Shown piece by piece: positions 26,367-34,439 of a stretch of 34,439 nt of DNA. How positions within the stretch are numbered: the stretch's first letter is position 1; every line of letters begins with the position of its first letter. The notes beneath the pieces were generated by a model. The model saw only the letters and a program-made list of their open reading frames with translations. It was not told the origin of the DNA and made no database searches. Origin of the DNA: Aggregatibacter actinomycetemcomitans (GTDB taxonomy: Bacteria; Pseudomonadota; Gammaproteobacteria; Enterobacterales; Pasteurellaceae); contig JACAWG010000059.1 in the NCBI GenBank assembly GCA_017160915.1, positions 33,936 through 68,374 of the forward strand, in the 5' to 3' direction. Position numbers and translations under genes: made by a program.

Positions 26367-27242
26367 ATGATGCGTATTTTACTTTTCTTAGCCACAAACA
26401 TGGCGGTTTTACTGGTTTTCAACATCATTTTATCTTTAACCGGCATTCAAGCCCGTGATGCGTCGGGTTTAATGATTTTCGCAGCATTGTTCGGTTTTGC
26501 CGGCTCCATCATTTCTTTATTTATGTCTAAAACCATGGCGATTCGTGCCGTTGGTGCGGAAGTGATTCAACAACCGCGTAATGAAACGGAACGTTGGTTG
26601 GTGGATACCGTGTATTCGCAGGCGGAACGTGCCGGTTTGCCGCGTCCTGAAGTGGCTATTTATCATTCCGCCGATGTCAACGCCTTTGCCACCGGTGCGA
26701 GCAAAAATAATTCGCTGGTCGCCGTAAGTACCGGTCTTCTAAATAAAATGACGCGCGGTGAAGCGGAAGCGGTATTGGCACATGAAGTGAGCCACATTAA
26801 AAACGGTGACATGGTCACAATGGCATTGTTGCAAGGTGTGTTGAATACCTTCGTTATTTTCCTATCACGCTTAATCGCGAATGTGGTCGCCAATTCGCGT
26901 AACCAAGGCAGCGAAAGTTCAAGCAATTCCGGCATTTATTTCATGGTGTCCATGGTGTTGGAAGTGGTGTTCGGTTTCTTGGCAAGCATCATCGCCATGT
27001 GGTTCTCCCGTCAGCGCGAATTCAGAGCAGATGCCGGTTCGGCGGATTTGGTGGGCAAACAAAAAATGATTGATGCGTTAAAACGTCTGCAAAGTTTGCA
27101 TGAGCCGCAAGAATTAGAAGGCTCCGCCTTAGCGGCATTTGCCATTAACGGTAAACGTGGCGGCGGTTTGAAAGAATTATTCCTGAGCCACCCGCCGTTG
27201 GAAAAACGTATTGAAGCGTTGCAACAGTTACGTCAGTTATAA
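26367..27242 (+). CDS. htpX: Membrane zinc metalloprotease HtpX
   Basis: HtpX degrades damaged inner-membrane proteins in the envelope stress response. The 291-residue protein has two N-terminal membrane helices, then HEVSH at 139-143 (zinc ligands His139 and His143, catalytic Glu140), two further hydrophobic segments ([36 protein letters not shown]), and the third zinc ligand Glu218 in [13 protein letters not shown] use the ATG at 26367 after AGGGAG; an in-frame ATG at 26259 would add 36 residues without family support. An uptake signal lies upstream at 26228. The gene ends with a strong terminator. Confidence 0.95.
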   Translation: MMRILLFLATNMAVLLVFNIILSLTGIQARDASGLMIFAALFGFAGSIISLFMSKTMAIRAVGAEVIQQPRNETERWLVDTVYSQAERAGLPRPEVAIYHSADVNAFATGASKNNSLVAVSTGLLNKMTRGEAEAVLAHEVSHIKNGDMVTMALLQGVLNTFVIFLSRLIANVVANSRNQGSESSSNSGIYFMVSMVLEVVFGFLASIIAMWFSRQREFRADAGSADLVGKQKMIDALKRLQSLHEPQELEGSALAAFAINGKRGGGLKELFLSHPPLEKRIEALQQLRQL

Positions 27243-27262
27243 AATGTCATTTTACCGATACG

Positions 27263-27292
27263 AAATAGAGGCTTCAAAAGCCTCTATTTTTT
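27263..27292 (+). terminator. Terminator after htpX
   Basis: AAATAGAGGCTT-CAAA-AGCCTCTATTTTTT forms a long stem with a T-tract about 20 bases after the htpX stop. Confidence 0.9.
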
Positions 27293-27489
27293 GTCTATAA
27301 GAAATCAGCTTAATAGATTCAGCATTAAAGTTTTTCTCACTTTTCAAAGTGCGGTTGTTTTTTTATGTGTTTTTTCATCGGTATCCTTTCCCACTCACGA
27401 ATAATTTGCGCAAAACGTGATAAATCGCGTGATTTTCTAAGCAGTTAATATTATCATTGCAGGCATTTTTTCAGATAAATCGAACATGA

Positions 27490-28491
<1,002 letters not shown>

Positions 28492-28510
28492 TTTTGAGTG
28501 AGAGATAAGT

Positions 28511-30901
28511 ATGAAATTTAGTGAACAATGGGTACGTGAATGGGTTAATCCGGCAATTTCCACGGAGCAACTTTGTGACCAAATTACCATGTTGGGTTTA
28601 GAAGTTGACGGCGTGGAAAAGGTTGCCGGCGATTTCACCGGCGTTGTCGTGGGTGAAGTGGTGGAATGTGCGCAACACCCCGATGCGGATAAATTACGCG
28701 TCACCAAAGTAAATGTAGGCGGCGAGCGTTTATTGGATATTGTGTGCGGCGCACCGAATTGCCGCCAAGGGTTGAAAGTGGCTTGTGCGATAGAAGGCGC
28801 AGAATTACCGGGCGATTTCAAAATCAAGAAAACCAAATTACGCGGTCAACCTTCCGAAGGCATGCTTTGCTCATTCAGCGAATTAGGTATTGAATCCGAC
28901 GCTAACGGCATTATCGAATTACCGCAAGATGCGCCGATTGGGACGAATTTACGCGATTATTTGAAATTAGACGACAATGCTATTGAAATCAGTTTAACGC
29001 CAAACCGTGCCGACTGCTTAAGCATTGCCGGTGTCGCGCGTGAATTGGCGGTGGTTAATAAACTCCACGAAAATTCACCGCACTTTGAGGCGGTTCAACC
29101 TACCATTAGCGATAAAGTACAAATTGATGTGCTGGCGCCGGAAGCCTGCCCGCGTTATTTATTGCGCGTGGTGCGAAATGTCAACGTAAAAGCCCAATCA
29201 CCGATGTGGATGCAGGAAAAATTGCGTCGCTGCGGCATTCGTTCTATTGATCCGATTGTGGACGTCACCAACTATGTTTTGCTGGAATTAGGTCAACCGA
29301 TGCACGCTTTTGATATGGCGAAAGTGACACAACCGGTTCAGGTTCGCACGGCGAAAGAGAACGAAGAATTGGTGTTACTGGACGGCACTACGGCGAAATT
29401 ACAGCCGAATACGCTGGTTATCGCCGATCAAAAAGGCGCATTGGCAATGGCGGGGATTTTCGGCGGCGAAGCCAGCGGCGTGAATGCGGAAACCACAAAA
29501 GATGTGATTTTAGAAGCGGCATTCTTCGCACCGTTGGCGATTACCGGTCGCGCCCGTCAATATGGTTTACACACCGATTCCTCCCACCGTTTTGAACGCG
29601 GTGTGGATTTTGAACTGCCGCGCAAAGCGATGGAAAGAGCGACCGCACTTTTACTTGACATCTGCGGTGGTGAAGCCGGTGAAATTTGCGAAGCGGTAAA
29701 TGAACAATATTTGCCGACACGCCAACAAGTCACACTACAACATCACAAATTAGATGCGTTACTTGGTCATCATATTGCTACCGAAACCGTTACGGAGATT
29801 CTGCAACGCCTTGGTTTACAGGTGTCTTACGCCAATGATACTTGGACGGCAGTTGCGCCATCTTGGCGTTTTGATATTGAAATTGCCGAAGATTTAATTG
29901 AAGAAATTGCGCGAATTTACGGCTATAACAGCATTCCGAATAATGCACCGCTGGCGCATTTACGTATGCGTGAACATAAAGAAGCGGATATTGAACTATC
30001 TCGCATTAAAGCCGCTCTAACCAGTTGTGATTTTTATGAAGCCATTACTTATAGCTTCGTTGATCCGAAAATCCAAAGTTTGCTGCATCCTGATGTGAAA
30101 CCGATGGTTTTACCGAACCCGATTTCCGTTGAAATGTCCGCCATGCGCGTGTCATTATTGACCGGTTTATTGGGGGCGGTGATTTATAACCAAAACCGCC
30201 AACAAACCCGTGTGCGTTTGTTTGAGCACGGTTTACGTTTTATTCCGGATGAGAAAGCCGAATTCGGCGTGCGTCAAGAGCCGGTTTTTGCGGCGGTGAT
30301 GACAGGTTCGAAAACCAACGAACAATGGAGCGAAAAAGCCGTTCCGGCAGATTTCTACGACTTAAAAGGTTATATTGAAAACCTACTTTCGTTAAGTTCT
30401 GCTGGAAATCGGGCAAAATTTGTAGCAAAATCATACACAGCATTGCATCCGGGTCAATCTGCGGCAATTATGTTGGATGGTGAAGAAATCGGATTTATCG
30501 GTCAACTTCACCCAACTATCGCCCAAAAAATTGGTCTTACCGGAAAAGCATTTGTTTGTGAAATTTCGGTCGCACACATTTCTCGACGAGAAGTCGCCCG
30601 CGCCAAAGAAATTTCCCGTTTCCCGGCTAACCGTCGTGATTTGGCGATTGTGGTTGCGGATAACATCCCTGCAAATGACGTGCTGGAAGCGTGTCGCACA
30701 GCAGGCGGAGATAAATTAACCCAAATCAATTTATTTGATGTTTACCATGGAACCGGTGTTGCTGCAGGGCATAAGAGCTTAGCTATCAGCTTAGTAATTC
30801 AAGATAATGAAAAAACCCTTGAAGAAGATGAAATTAACGCGGTAATTTCAACGGTATTATCTGAGTTAAAACAACGTTTTAATGCTTATTTGAGAGATTA
30901 A
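28511..30901 (+). CDS. pheT: Phenylalanine-tRNA ligase beta subunit
   Basis: PheT carries tRNA binding and editing functions. The 796-residue protein has the usual order: an N-terminal tRNA-binding OB fold (about 39-148; [32 protein letters not shown]), the B3/B4 editing domain ([30 protein letters not shown]), B5, the catalytic-like core, and a C-terminal ferredoxin-fold anticodon-binding domain (about 703-796). Length is as in related bacteria. Uptake signals at 29077 and 29642 lie inside. ihfA begins 3 bases after the stop. Confidence 0.98.
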   Translation: MKFSEQWVREWVNPAISTEQLCDQITMLGLEVDGVEKVAGDFTGVVVGEVVECAQHPDADKLRVTKVNVGGERLLDIVCGAPNCRQGLKVACAIEGAELPGDFKIKKTKLRGQPSEGMLCSFSELGIESDANGIIELPQDAPIGTNLRDYLKLDDNAIEISLTPNRADCLSIAGVARELAVVNKLHENSPHFEAVQPTISDKVQIDVLAPEACPRYLLRVVRNVNVKAQSPMWMQEKLRRCGIRSIDPIVDVTNYVLLELGQPMHAFDMAKVTQPVQVRTAKENEELVLLDGTTAKLQPNTLVIADQKGALAMAGIFGGEASGVNAETTKDVILEAAFFAPLAITGRARQYGLHTDSSHRFERGVDFELPRKAMERATALLLDICGGEAGEICEAVNEQYLPTRQQVTLQHHKLDALLGHHIATETVTEILQRLGLQVSYANDTWTAVAPSWRFDIEIAEDLIEEIARIYGYNSIPNNAPLAHLRMREHKEADIELSRIKAALTSCDFYEAITYSFVDPKIQSLLHPDVKPMVLPNPISVEMSAMRVSLLTGLLGAVIYNQNRQQTRVRLFEHGLRFIPDEKAEFGVRQEPVFAAVMTGSKTNEQWSEKAVPADFYDLKGYIENLLSLSSAGNRAKFVAKSYTALHPGQSAAIMLDGEEIGFIGQLHPTIAQKIGLTGKAFVCEISVAHISRREVARAKEISRFPANRRDLAIVVADNIPANDVLEACRTAGGDKLTQINLFDVYHGTGVAAGHKSLAISLVIQDNEKTLEEDEINAVISTVLSELKQRFNAYLRD

Positions 30902-30904
30902 ACT

Positions 30905-31201
30905 ATGACATTAACTAAAGTAGAACTCGCCGAAAATCTTATTGAGAAATTCCATCTCAGTAAACGTGAAGCAAAGGATTTGGTCGAAAGTTTTTTTGAA
31001 GAAATCCGTGTGGCTTTGGAAACAGGAAATGACGTGAAATTATCCGGTTTTGGTAATTTTGAATTACGCGATAAAGCCTCTCGTCCGGGTAGAAACCCGA
31101 AAACCGGTGAAAGCGTGCCTGTTTCCGCCCGCCGAGTGGTGGTGTTCAAACCGGGACAAAAATTGCGTAACCGGGTTGAAAAGGTCAAACCGAAAGCTTA
31201 A
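30905..31201 (+). CDS. ihfA: Integration host factor alpha subunit
   Basis: IhfA pairs with IhfB to bend DNA sharply at specific sites in transcription, recombination and replication. The 98-residue protein carries the family signature [21 protein letters not shown], with Pro65 as the intercalating residue. It starts three bases after pheT and is followed by a terminator, as in the pheST-ihfA (himA) operon of enterics and Pasteurellaceae. Confidence 0.97.
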   Translation: MTLTKVELAENLIEKFHLSKREAKDLVESFFEEIRVALETGNDVKLSGFGNFELRDKASRPGRNPKTGESVPVSARRVVVFKPGQKLRNRVEKVKPKA

Positions 31202-31207
31202 TAAACG

Positions 31208-31238
31208 AGCTACCGCAAGTCATTGTCGGTAGCTTTTT
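31208..31238 (+). terminator. Terminator after ihfA
   Basis: AGCTACCG (31208-31215) pairs with CGGTAGCT (31227-31234), followed by TTTTTG. It ends the pheST-ihfA unit 14 bases before the nlpC start. Confidence 0.85.
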
Positions 31239-31252
31239 GTTATGGATGATTT

Positions 31253-31741
31253 ATGCGTATTTCTTTTAAATCTCTACTTATTTGCTGTTCTGTCTTGGCG
31301 TTAGCCGCCTGTTCCGGCGGACCGTCGAAATCCTCGCGGATTAATTACAAAGGGCAGATAAACGATCCCATTATGGCGATTGCGCTTTTAAGCGAACAGC
31401 AATACGAATGGGCGGGAACGCCGTATCGTATCGGCGGGCAAAGCCGTAGTGGCGTGGATTGCTCCGGTTTCGTGCAAACCACTTTTTTTGATCGTTTCGG
31501 CATAAAATTGCCACGACAAACCAAAGATCAGGCAAATTACGGTCAATATATCGAAAAAGGCGATATTCAAACCGGAGACTTGGTGTTCTTTAAAACCGGT
31601 CGCGGTCCTCATGGCTATCATGTGGGCATTTATGTGAAGGAAGACAAATTCCTGCACGCGTCCACCAAAGGTGGCGTGATTTATTCCTCGTTGAACAGCG
31701 ATTATTGGCGTAAGGCATATTGGCAGGCAAGACGAATTTAA
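31253..31741 (+). CDS. nlpC: NlpC/P60 family lipoprotein, predicted peptidoglycan endopeptidase
   Basis: This outer-envelope lipoprotein probably cuts within or between peptidoglycan stem peptides. The 162-residue precursor has a lipoprotein signal ending in LAAC with lipidated Cys20. The NlpC/P60 domain has catalytic Cys70 (GVDCSGFVQ), His123 (YHVGIYV) and His135 (FLHAST). The short length, with only one catalytic domain, fits the NlpC/Spr subgroup; the exact substrate cannot be told. The start codon lies only about 15 bases past the ihfA terminator, so some read-through or a promoter inside ihfA is needed. Confidence 0.92.
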   Translation: MRISFKSLLICCSVLALAACSGGPSKSSRINYKGQINDPIMAIALLSEQQYEWAGTPYRIGGQSRSGVDCSGFVQTTFFDRFGIKLPRQTKDQANYGQYIEKGDIQTGDLVFFKTGRGPHGYHVGIYVKEDKFLHASTKGGVIYSSLNSDYWRKAYWQARRI

Positions 31742-31758
31742 TCACATCAAATTTCTAT

Positions 31759-31789
31759 AAAAATCGTGGCGTAAAAACCGCGATTTTTT
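31759..31789 (+). terminator. Terminator after nlpC
   Basis: AAAAATCGTGG pairs with CCGCGATTTTTT (one G-T pair) around a short A-rich loop, about 18 bases after the nlpC stop. Confidence 0.85.
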
Positions 31790-31946
31790 GTTTTGCGCAT
31801 CGCCGTAAAAGTGCGGTTGTTTTTACGCGCGTTTTTATTAATATTATTAACTATCAGTAAATACACCTATTCCAAAACCCCTCTTTATTTCCAAATAAAT
31901 AACATCATAATACGCCTACCGAATTTATTTTTGAGGAGAGAATATT

Positions 31947-32747
31947 ATGATGAATAACAAAATGCCGGCATTATTTGTCGGACACGGTAGCCCAATGAAC
32001 GCCTTGGATGCGCAAAATCCTTTTAACCAAAATTTTGCTCAGGTCACTGCCGGTTTTGCCAAACCCAAAGCGATTTTATGTATTTCCGCCCATTGGTTCA
32101 GTCATGGTTTACAAATTATGAGTCATCCGAATCCGCCGATGATTTATGATTTTTACGGATTTCCGGAAGCCTTAAGCCAAGTGGAATATCCCGCGCCGGG
32201 CAGTGCAGAGTTAGTGGCGCAGGTGCAGGATTTACTGAAAGACGAAGCGTTACAACTCAATCCGGAACGTGGTTTTGACCACGGCGCCTGGGCGGTGCTG
32301 AAACATTTATATCCTGCGGCAGACGTGCCGGTGGTTCAGCTCAGTTTAGACAGAACCAAATCGGCGCAATGGCACGTTAATTTAGCCAAAAAACTGGCAC
32401 CGTTACGGGAGCAGGGCGTACTGATTTTAGCCAGCGGCGACATTGTACATAATTTACGCGCCATGAGTTATGAGCACGCCGACGAAATCGGCGCCGGTTA
32501 TGAATGGGCGTTTGATTTTCGTGATCAGATTAATCGGGCGATTGTAGAAAATAATCTGGACGCGCTGATTCATTTTGAACAATTCGGCGAAGCGGCACAG
32601 TTATCCGTACCGACGCCGGAGCATTATTTGCCGTTGTTGTATGTTATGGCATTGCGGGAAGAGGCGGATGACGTGACGCTATTTAATGATGTACTGGTGG
32701 GCGGTTCTATTATCATGACGTCCGTTTTGGTAGGAAAACATCGTTAA
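31947..32747 (+). CDS. ygiD: Extradiol dioxygenase of the DOPA-4,5-dioxygenase / LigB family
   Basis: Members of this family cleave catechol-type rings; E. coli YgiD opens L-DOPA between C4 and C5. The 266-residue protein has VGHGSPM with metal-ligand His13, His49 (SAHW), FDHGAWAV at 110-117, His168 (GDIVHNL) and His226 (TPEHYLP). It is zinc- or iron-dependent by family. The start is MM at 31947, after GAGGAGAG. It stands alone, between the nlpC terminator and a perfect 22-bp palindrome. What substrate the organism gives it is unknown. Confidence 0.9.
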   Translation: MMNNKMPALFVGHGSPMNALDAQNPFNQNFAQVTAGFAKPKAILCISAHWFSHGLQIMSHPNPPMIYDFYGFPEALSQVEYPAPGSAELVAQVQDLLKDEALQLNPERGFDHGAWAVLKHLYPAADVPVVQLSLDRTKSAQWHVNLAKKLAPLREQGVLILASGDIVHNLRAMSYEHADEIGAGYEWAFDFRDQINRAIVENNLDALIHFEQFGEAAQLSVPTPEHYLPLLYVMALREEADDVTLFNDVLVGGSIIMTSVLVGKHR

Positions 32748-32755
32748 AGGAAACG

Positions 32756-32820
32756 GTAGGGTGCGTGTAAACGCACCGACCAAACCAATAAATAAAAAGG
32801 TGCGTTTACACGCACCCTAC
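32756..32820. repeat. Perfect 22-bp inverted repeat between ygiD and ttcA
   Basis: GTAGGGTGCGTGTAAACGCA plus CC (32756-32777) is mirrored exactly at 32799-32820, with a 21-base spacer. It lies between the convergent ends of ygiD and ttcA. It has the same general form as the palindrome at 11073-11142 (both start GTAGGG and contain nested inverted repeats), but the sequence differs. Confidence 0.85.
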
Positions 32821-32831
32821 CTACGAATGAA

Positions 32832-32871
32832 AAGTGCGGTCATTTTTTCCGATGTTTTTTCTACCGCACTT
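32832..32871 (-). terminator. Uptake-signal hairpin at the ttcA 3' end
   Basis: Opposed uptake signals at 32832-32840 and 32863-32871 form a stem with a 22-base loop. The second lies in the last codons of ttcA (Glu-Val-Arg and stop), so gene end and hairpin share sequence. On the minus strand the hairpin is followed by TTTTCATTCG. It may work as a terminator. Confidence 0.55.
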
Positions 32872-33790
32872 CCTTAAAGGCAATCATTTCATGCTCGCTG
32901 AAATCCGCCTGATCTTCATCATCAAATTGCATCGGTGTGATGTTTTCTTCATCAAATGCCGTATCGCCTTCCACACCTTCAATCAATTGACCGTGTTTAA
33001 TGCCTTTAAAATCAAAAAGTTTCGGATCGCATAAATGGGACAGCGTGATGTTTTGCATGGCGCTGAACATGGTTTCCAGACGCCCCGGATATTGGCGATC
33101 CCAGGTATTCAGCATTTCTTTTACCACTTGGCGTTGCAGATTCGGTTGCGAACCGCACAGATTACAAGGAATAATCGGAAAGACTTTCGCAACGGCGTAT
33201 TTTTCAATGTCTTTTTCTTTGCAGTACGCCAACGGACGAATAACGATTTGTTTGCCGTCGTCGGAAATTAATTTTGGCGGCATGGATTTTAATTTTCCGC
33301 CGTAAAACATATTTAAAAAGAGGGTCGCCAACATATCGTCGCGATGGTGTCCCAAGGCAATTTTGGTGGCGCCGAGTTCCGTTGCGGTGCGATATAAAAT
33401 CCCGCGGCGTAAACGGGAGCAGAGGGAGCAAGTGGTTTTGCCTTCGGGAATTTTTTCTTTCACGATGCCGTAAGTGTTTTCTTCCACGATTTTGTAATCC
33501 ACCCCGATACGTTGCAGATATTCAGGCAAAATATGCTCCGGAAAGCCCGGTTGTTTTTGGTCTAGATTAACCGCCACAATCTCGAAGTTTATCGGCGCAT
33601 TTTGTTGTAAATTCAGCAAAATATCCAACAGCGTATAACTGTCTTTCCCGCCGGATAAACACACCATCACCTTGTCGCCTTCTTCGATCATATTGAAATC
33701 GGCAATGGCATTTCCCACATTTCGGCGCAGGCGTTTTTGCAATTTGTTGAAATTATAGCTTTGTTTCTTTTCGGTTTGCGTTGTTGTCAT
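32861..33790 (-). CDS. ttcA: tRNA 2-thiocytidine-32 biosynthesis protein
   Basis: TtcA thiolates cytidine 32 of certain tRNAs, using ATP and an iron-sulphur cluster. The 309-residue protein has the PP-loop SGGKDS at 46-51, CSLC at 121-124 and Cys209/Cys212 (PCNLCG), the cysteines that hold the cluster. [14 protein letters not shown] is also typical. The C-terminal tail is acidic. It is transcribed divergently from the DoxX gene across a 177-bp gap; I saw no clear FNR site there. Its end overlaps an uptake signal. Confidence 0.96.
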   Translation of the reverse strand: MTTTQTEKKQSYNFNKLQKRLRRNVGNAIADFNMIEEGDKVMVCLSGGKDSYTLLDILLNLQQNAPINFEIVAVNLDQKQPGFPEHILPEYLQRIGVDYKIVEENTYGIVKEKIPEGKTTCSLCSRLRRGILYRTATELGATKIALGHHRDDMLATLFLNMFYGGKLKSMPPKLISDDGKQIVIRPLAYCKEKDIEKYAVAKVFPIIPCNLCGSQPNLQRQVVKEMLNTWDRQYPGRLETMFSAMQNITLSHLCDPKLFDFKGIKHGQLIEGVEGDTAFDEENITPMQFDDEDQADFSEHEMIAFKEVR

Positions 33791-33967
33791 AGGGTTGTCT
33801 GTATCGGGTTGGGTAAAAAACGGCTAATTATATATGAGCCGACGGGGTTTGTGTAATCCAATTATTGAAGATTCGGAAAAACAGCTTTTCTTTAACGCCG
33901 ATTGATAAATAGGAGGCGACCTTGTTAGTATCGACGGGCTATTTTTTCTATTTTCAAGGAGCATTAA

Positions 33968-34384
33968 ATGTCTATTGTGAAGAAATTCAATCAAATGGTT
34001 GATTTGCCCGAGCTGGCAAAACTGATTTTACGCGTCGGTTTCGCCGTTCTGTTTTTGTTGCATGGCGTGCATAAATTAAAAACCGGCGTCGATTTTGTCG
34101 GCTCGAAATTTATGGAATTCGGCTTGCCTGCGTCATTGGCTTATCTTGCTTATTTAGCGGAAGTCGTCGCCCCGATTCTGATGATTTTAGGTCTTTATAC
34201 CCGTATCGCCGCTTTCGTTGCTGCCGGCGGCGCGGTGGTGATTATGATTTTAATGCACTCTGCCGATTTCTTCACTTTAACCAAAGTGGGTTCATGGTCT
34301 GCAGAAGGCATTGCGACTTTCTTGTTTGCGTTTGTTGCCGTTATGCTTTTAGGCTCCGGCAAATATGCGTTAAAGGCAGATTAA
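33968..34384 (+). CDS. DoxX family membrane protein
   Basis: This small inner-membrane protein of 138 residues has four hydrophobic helices: LILRVGFAVLFLLHGVHKL, the alanine- and leucine-rich stretch around YLAEVVAPILMILGLY, IAAFVAAGGAVVIMILM, and IATFLFAFVAVMLLG. These and the H-x2-HKL pattern fit the DoxX family, whose members are linked to redox or thiol balance; the exact role is unknown. A good Shine-Dalgarno (AAGGAG) precedes the ATG. A possible promoter is TTGATA (33902-33907) with TAGTAT (33926-33931), spacing 18. An insertion-sequence end lies 28 bases after the stop. Confidence 0.88.
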   Translation: MSIVKKFNQMVDLPELAKLILRVGFAVLFLLHGVHKLKTGVDFVGSKFMEFGLPASLAYLAYLAEVVAPILMILGLYTRIAAFVAAGGAVVIMILMHSADFFTLTKVGSWSAEGIATFLFAFVAVMLLGSGKYALKAD

Positions 34385-34411
34385 AAAACGCGGCGAAAAA
34401 CAACCGCACTT

Positions 34412-34439
34412 TGATCTGCACCCCAAAAGTTGGACATCA
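34412..34439. mobile_element. Terminal inverted repeat of an IS3-family (IS150-like) insertion sequence
   Basis: The last 28 bases, beginning TGATCTGCACCCC and ending AAAAGTTGGACATCA, resemble IS150-group ends, which start TG and carry CTGCACCC...GTTGGAC. The element would extend beyond the window to the right. It directly abuts an uptake signal (34403-34411). The orientation and transposase are not visible. Confidence 0.6.

Noticed and set aside
27376-27459. Possible pheST leader peptide starting MCFFIGILSHSR
   Set aside because: It has only two Phe codons together and no clear terminator/antiterminator pair follows before pheS, so attenuation cannot be supported.

Overview
The window looks like a Pasteurellaceae chromosome, most likely Aggregatibacter or a close relative. 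The 9-base uptake signal AAGTGCGGT or its complement occurs at 34 places that I counted by eye (about one per kb). Gene neighbourhoods such as ydfG-trpBA, trpE-trpG-tautomerase-trpD and pheST-ihfA-nlpC match what I recall from Haemophilus influenzae. The species cannot be fixed from sequence alone. Almost everything from 148 to 25600 is on the minus strand; from rnpB onward most genes are on the plus strand.

Layout. Positions 1-104 hold the right end of a miniature inverted-repeat element. Positions 148-1833 encode a short class I ribonucleotide reductase large subunit without the ATP-cone, with Fur-like and NrdR-like boxes upstream. Then come ydfG-trpB-trpA (2110-4889) behind a TrpR-type promoter; oadG-oadA-oadB, the sodium-pumping oxaloacetate decarboxylase (5150-8542), behind an FNR-like class II promoter; a DUF2628 membrane protein; and a frameshifted DUF2846 lipoprotein behind a CRP site placed at about -41.5. 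The hydrogenase-2 operon hybO-A-B-C-D-E-G (10227-16736) follows, with a consensus FNR site at about -41.5. Next is the second tryptophan cluster: trpE, trpG, a tautomerase-family gene, trpD, then a HigB/HigA toxin-antitoxin pair and trpCF (17020-23036). kdsC-kdsD and a protein of unknown function lie at 23195-25600. The plus-strand part holds rnpB, htpX, pheS-pheT-ihfA, an NlpC/P60 lipoprotein and ygiD; ttcA is on the minus strand; a DoxX gene ends the window next to what looks like the tip of an IS150-type insertion sequence.

How it fits together. Hydrogen oxidation by Hyb and sodium export by OadGAB are both anaerobic energy functions, and both carry FNR-like sites at the same promoter spacing, so the window holds two parts of one anaerobic programme. 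Tryptophan synthesis is split into two blocks, each with a TrpR-like operator over the -10 element. The trpE block has been interrupted twice: by a 226-bp palindromic element between trpG and the tautomerase gene, and by higBA between trpD and trpCF. A strong terminator after trpD and a good promoter with a HigA-type palindrome before higB suggest that trpCF is now driven by the toxin-antitoxin promoter and not by the TrpR promoter.

Repeats are a strong theme: a palindromic GC-rich repeat in several copies, a miniature element inserted in that repeat with a 10-bp flanking duplication, two perfect long palindromes, and uptake signals that double as hairpins. I saw no tRNA, rRNA or CRISPR array.
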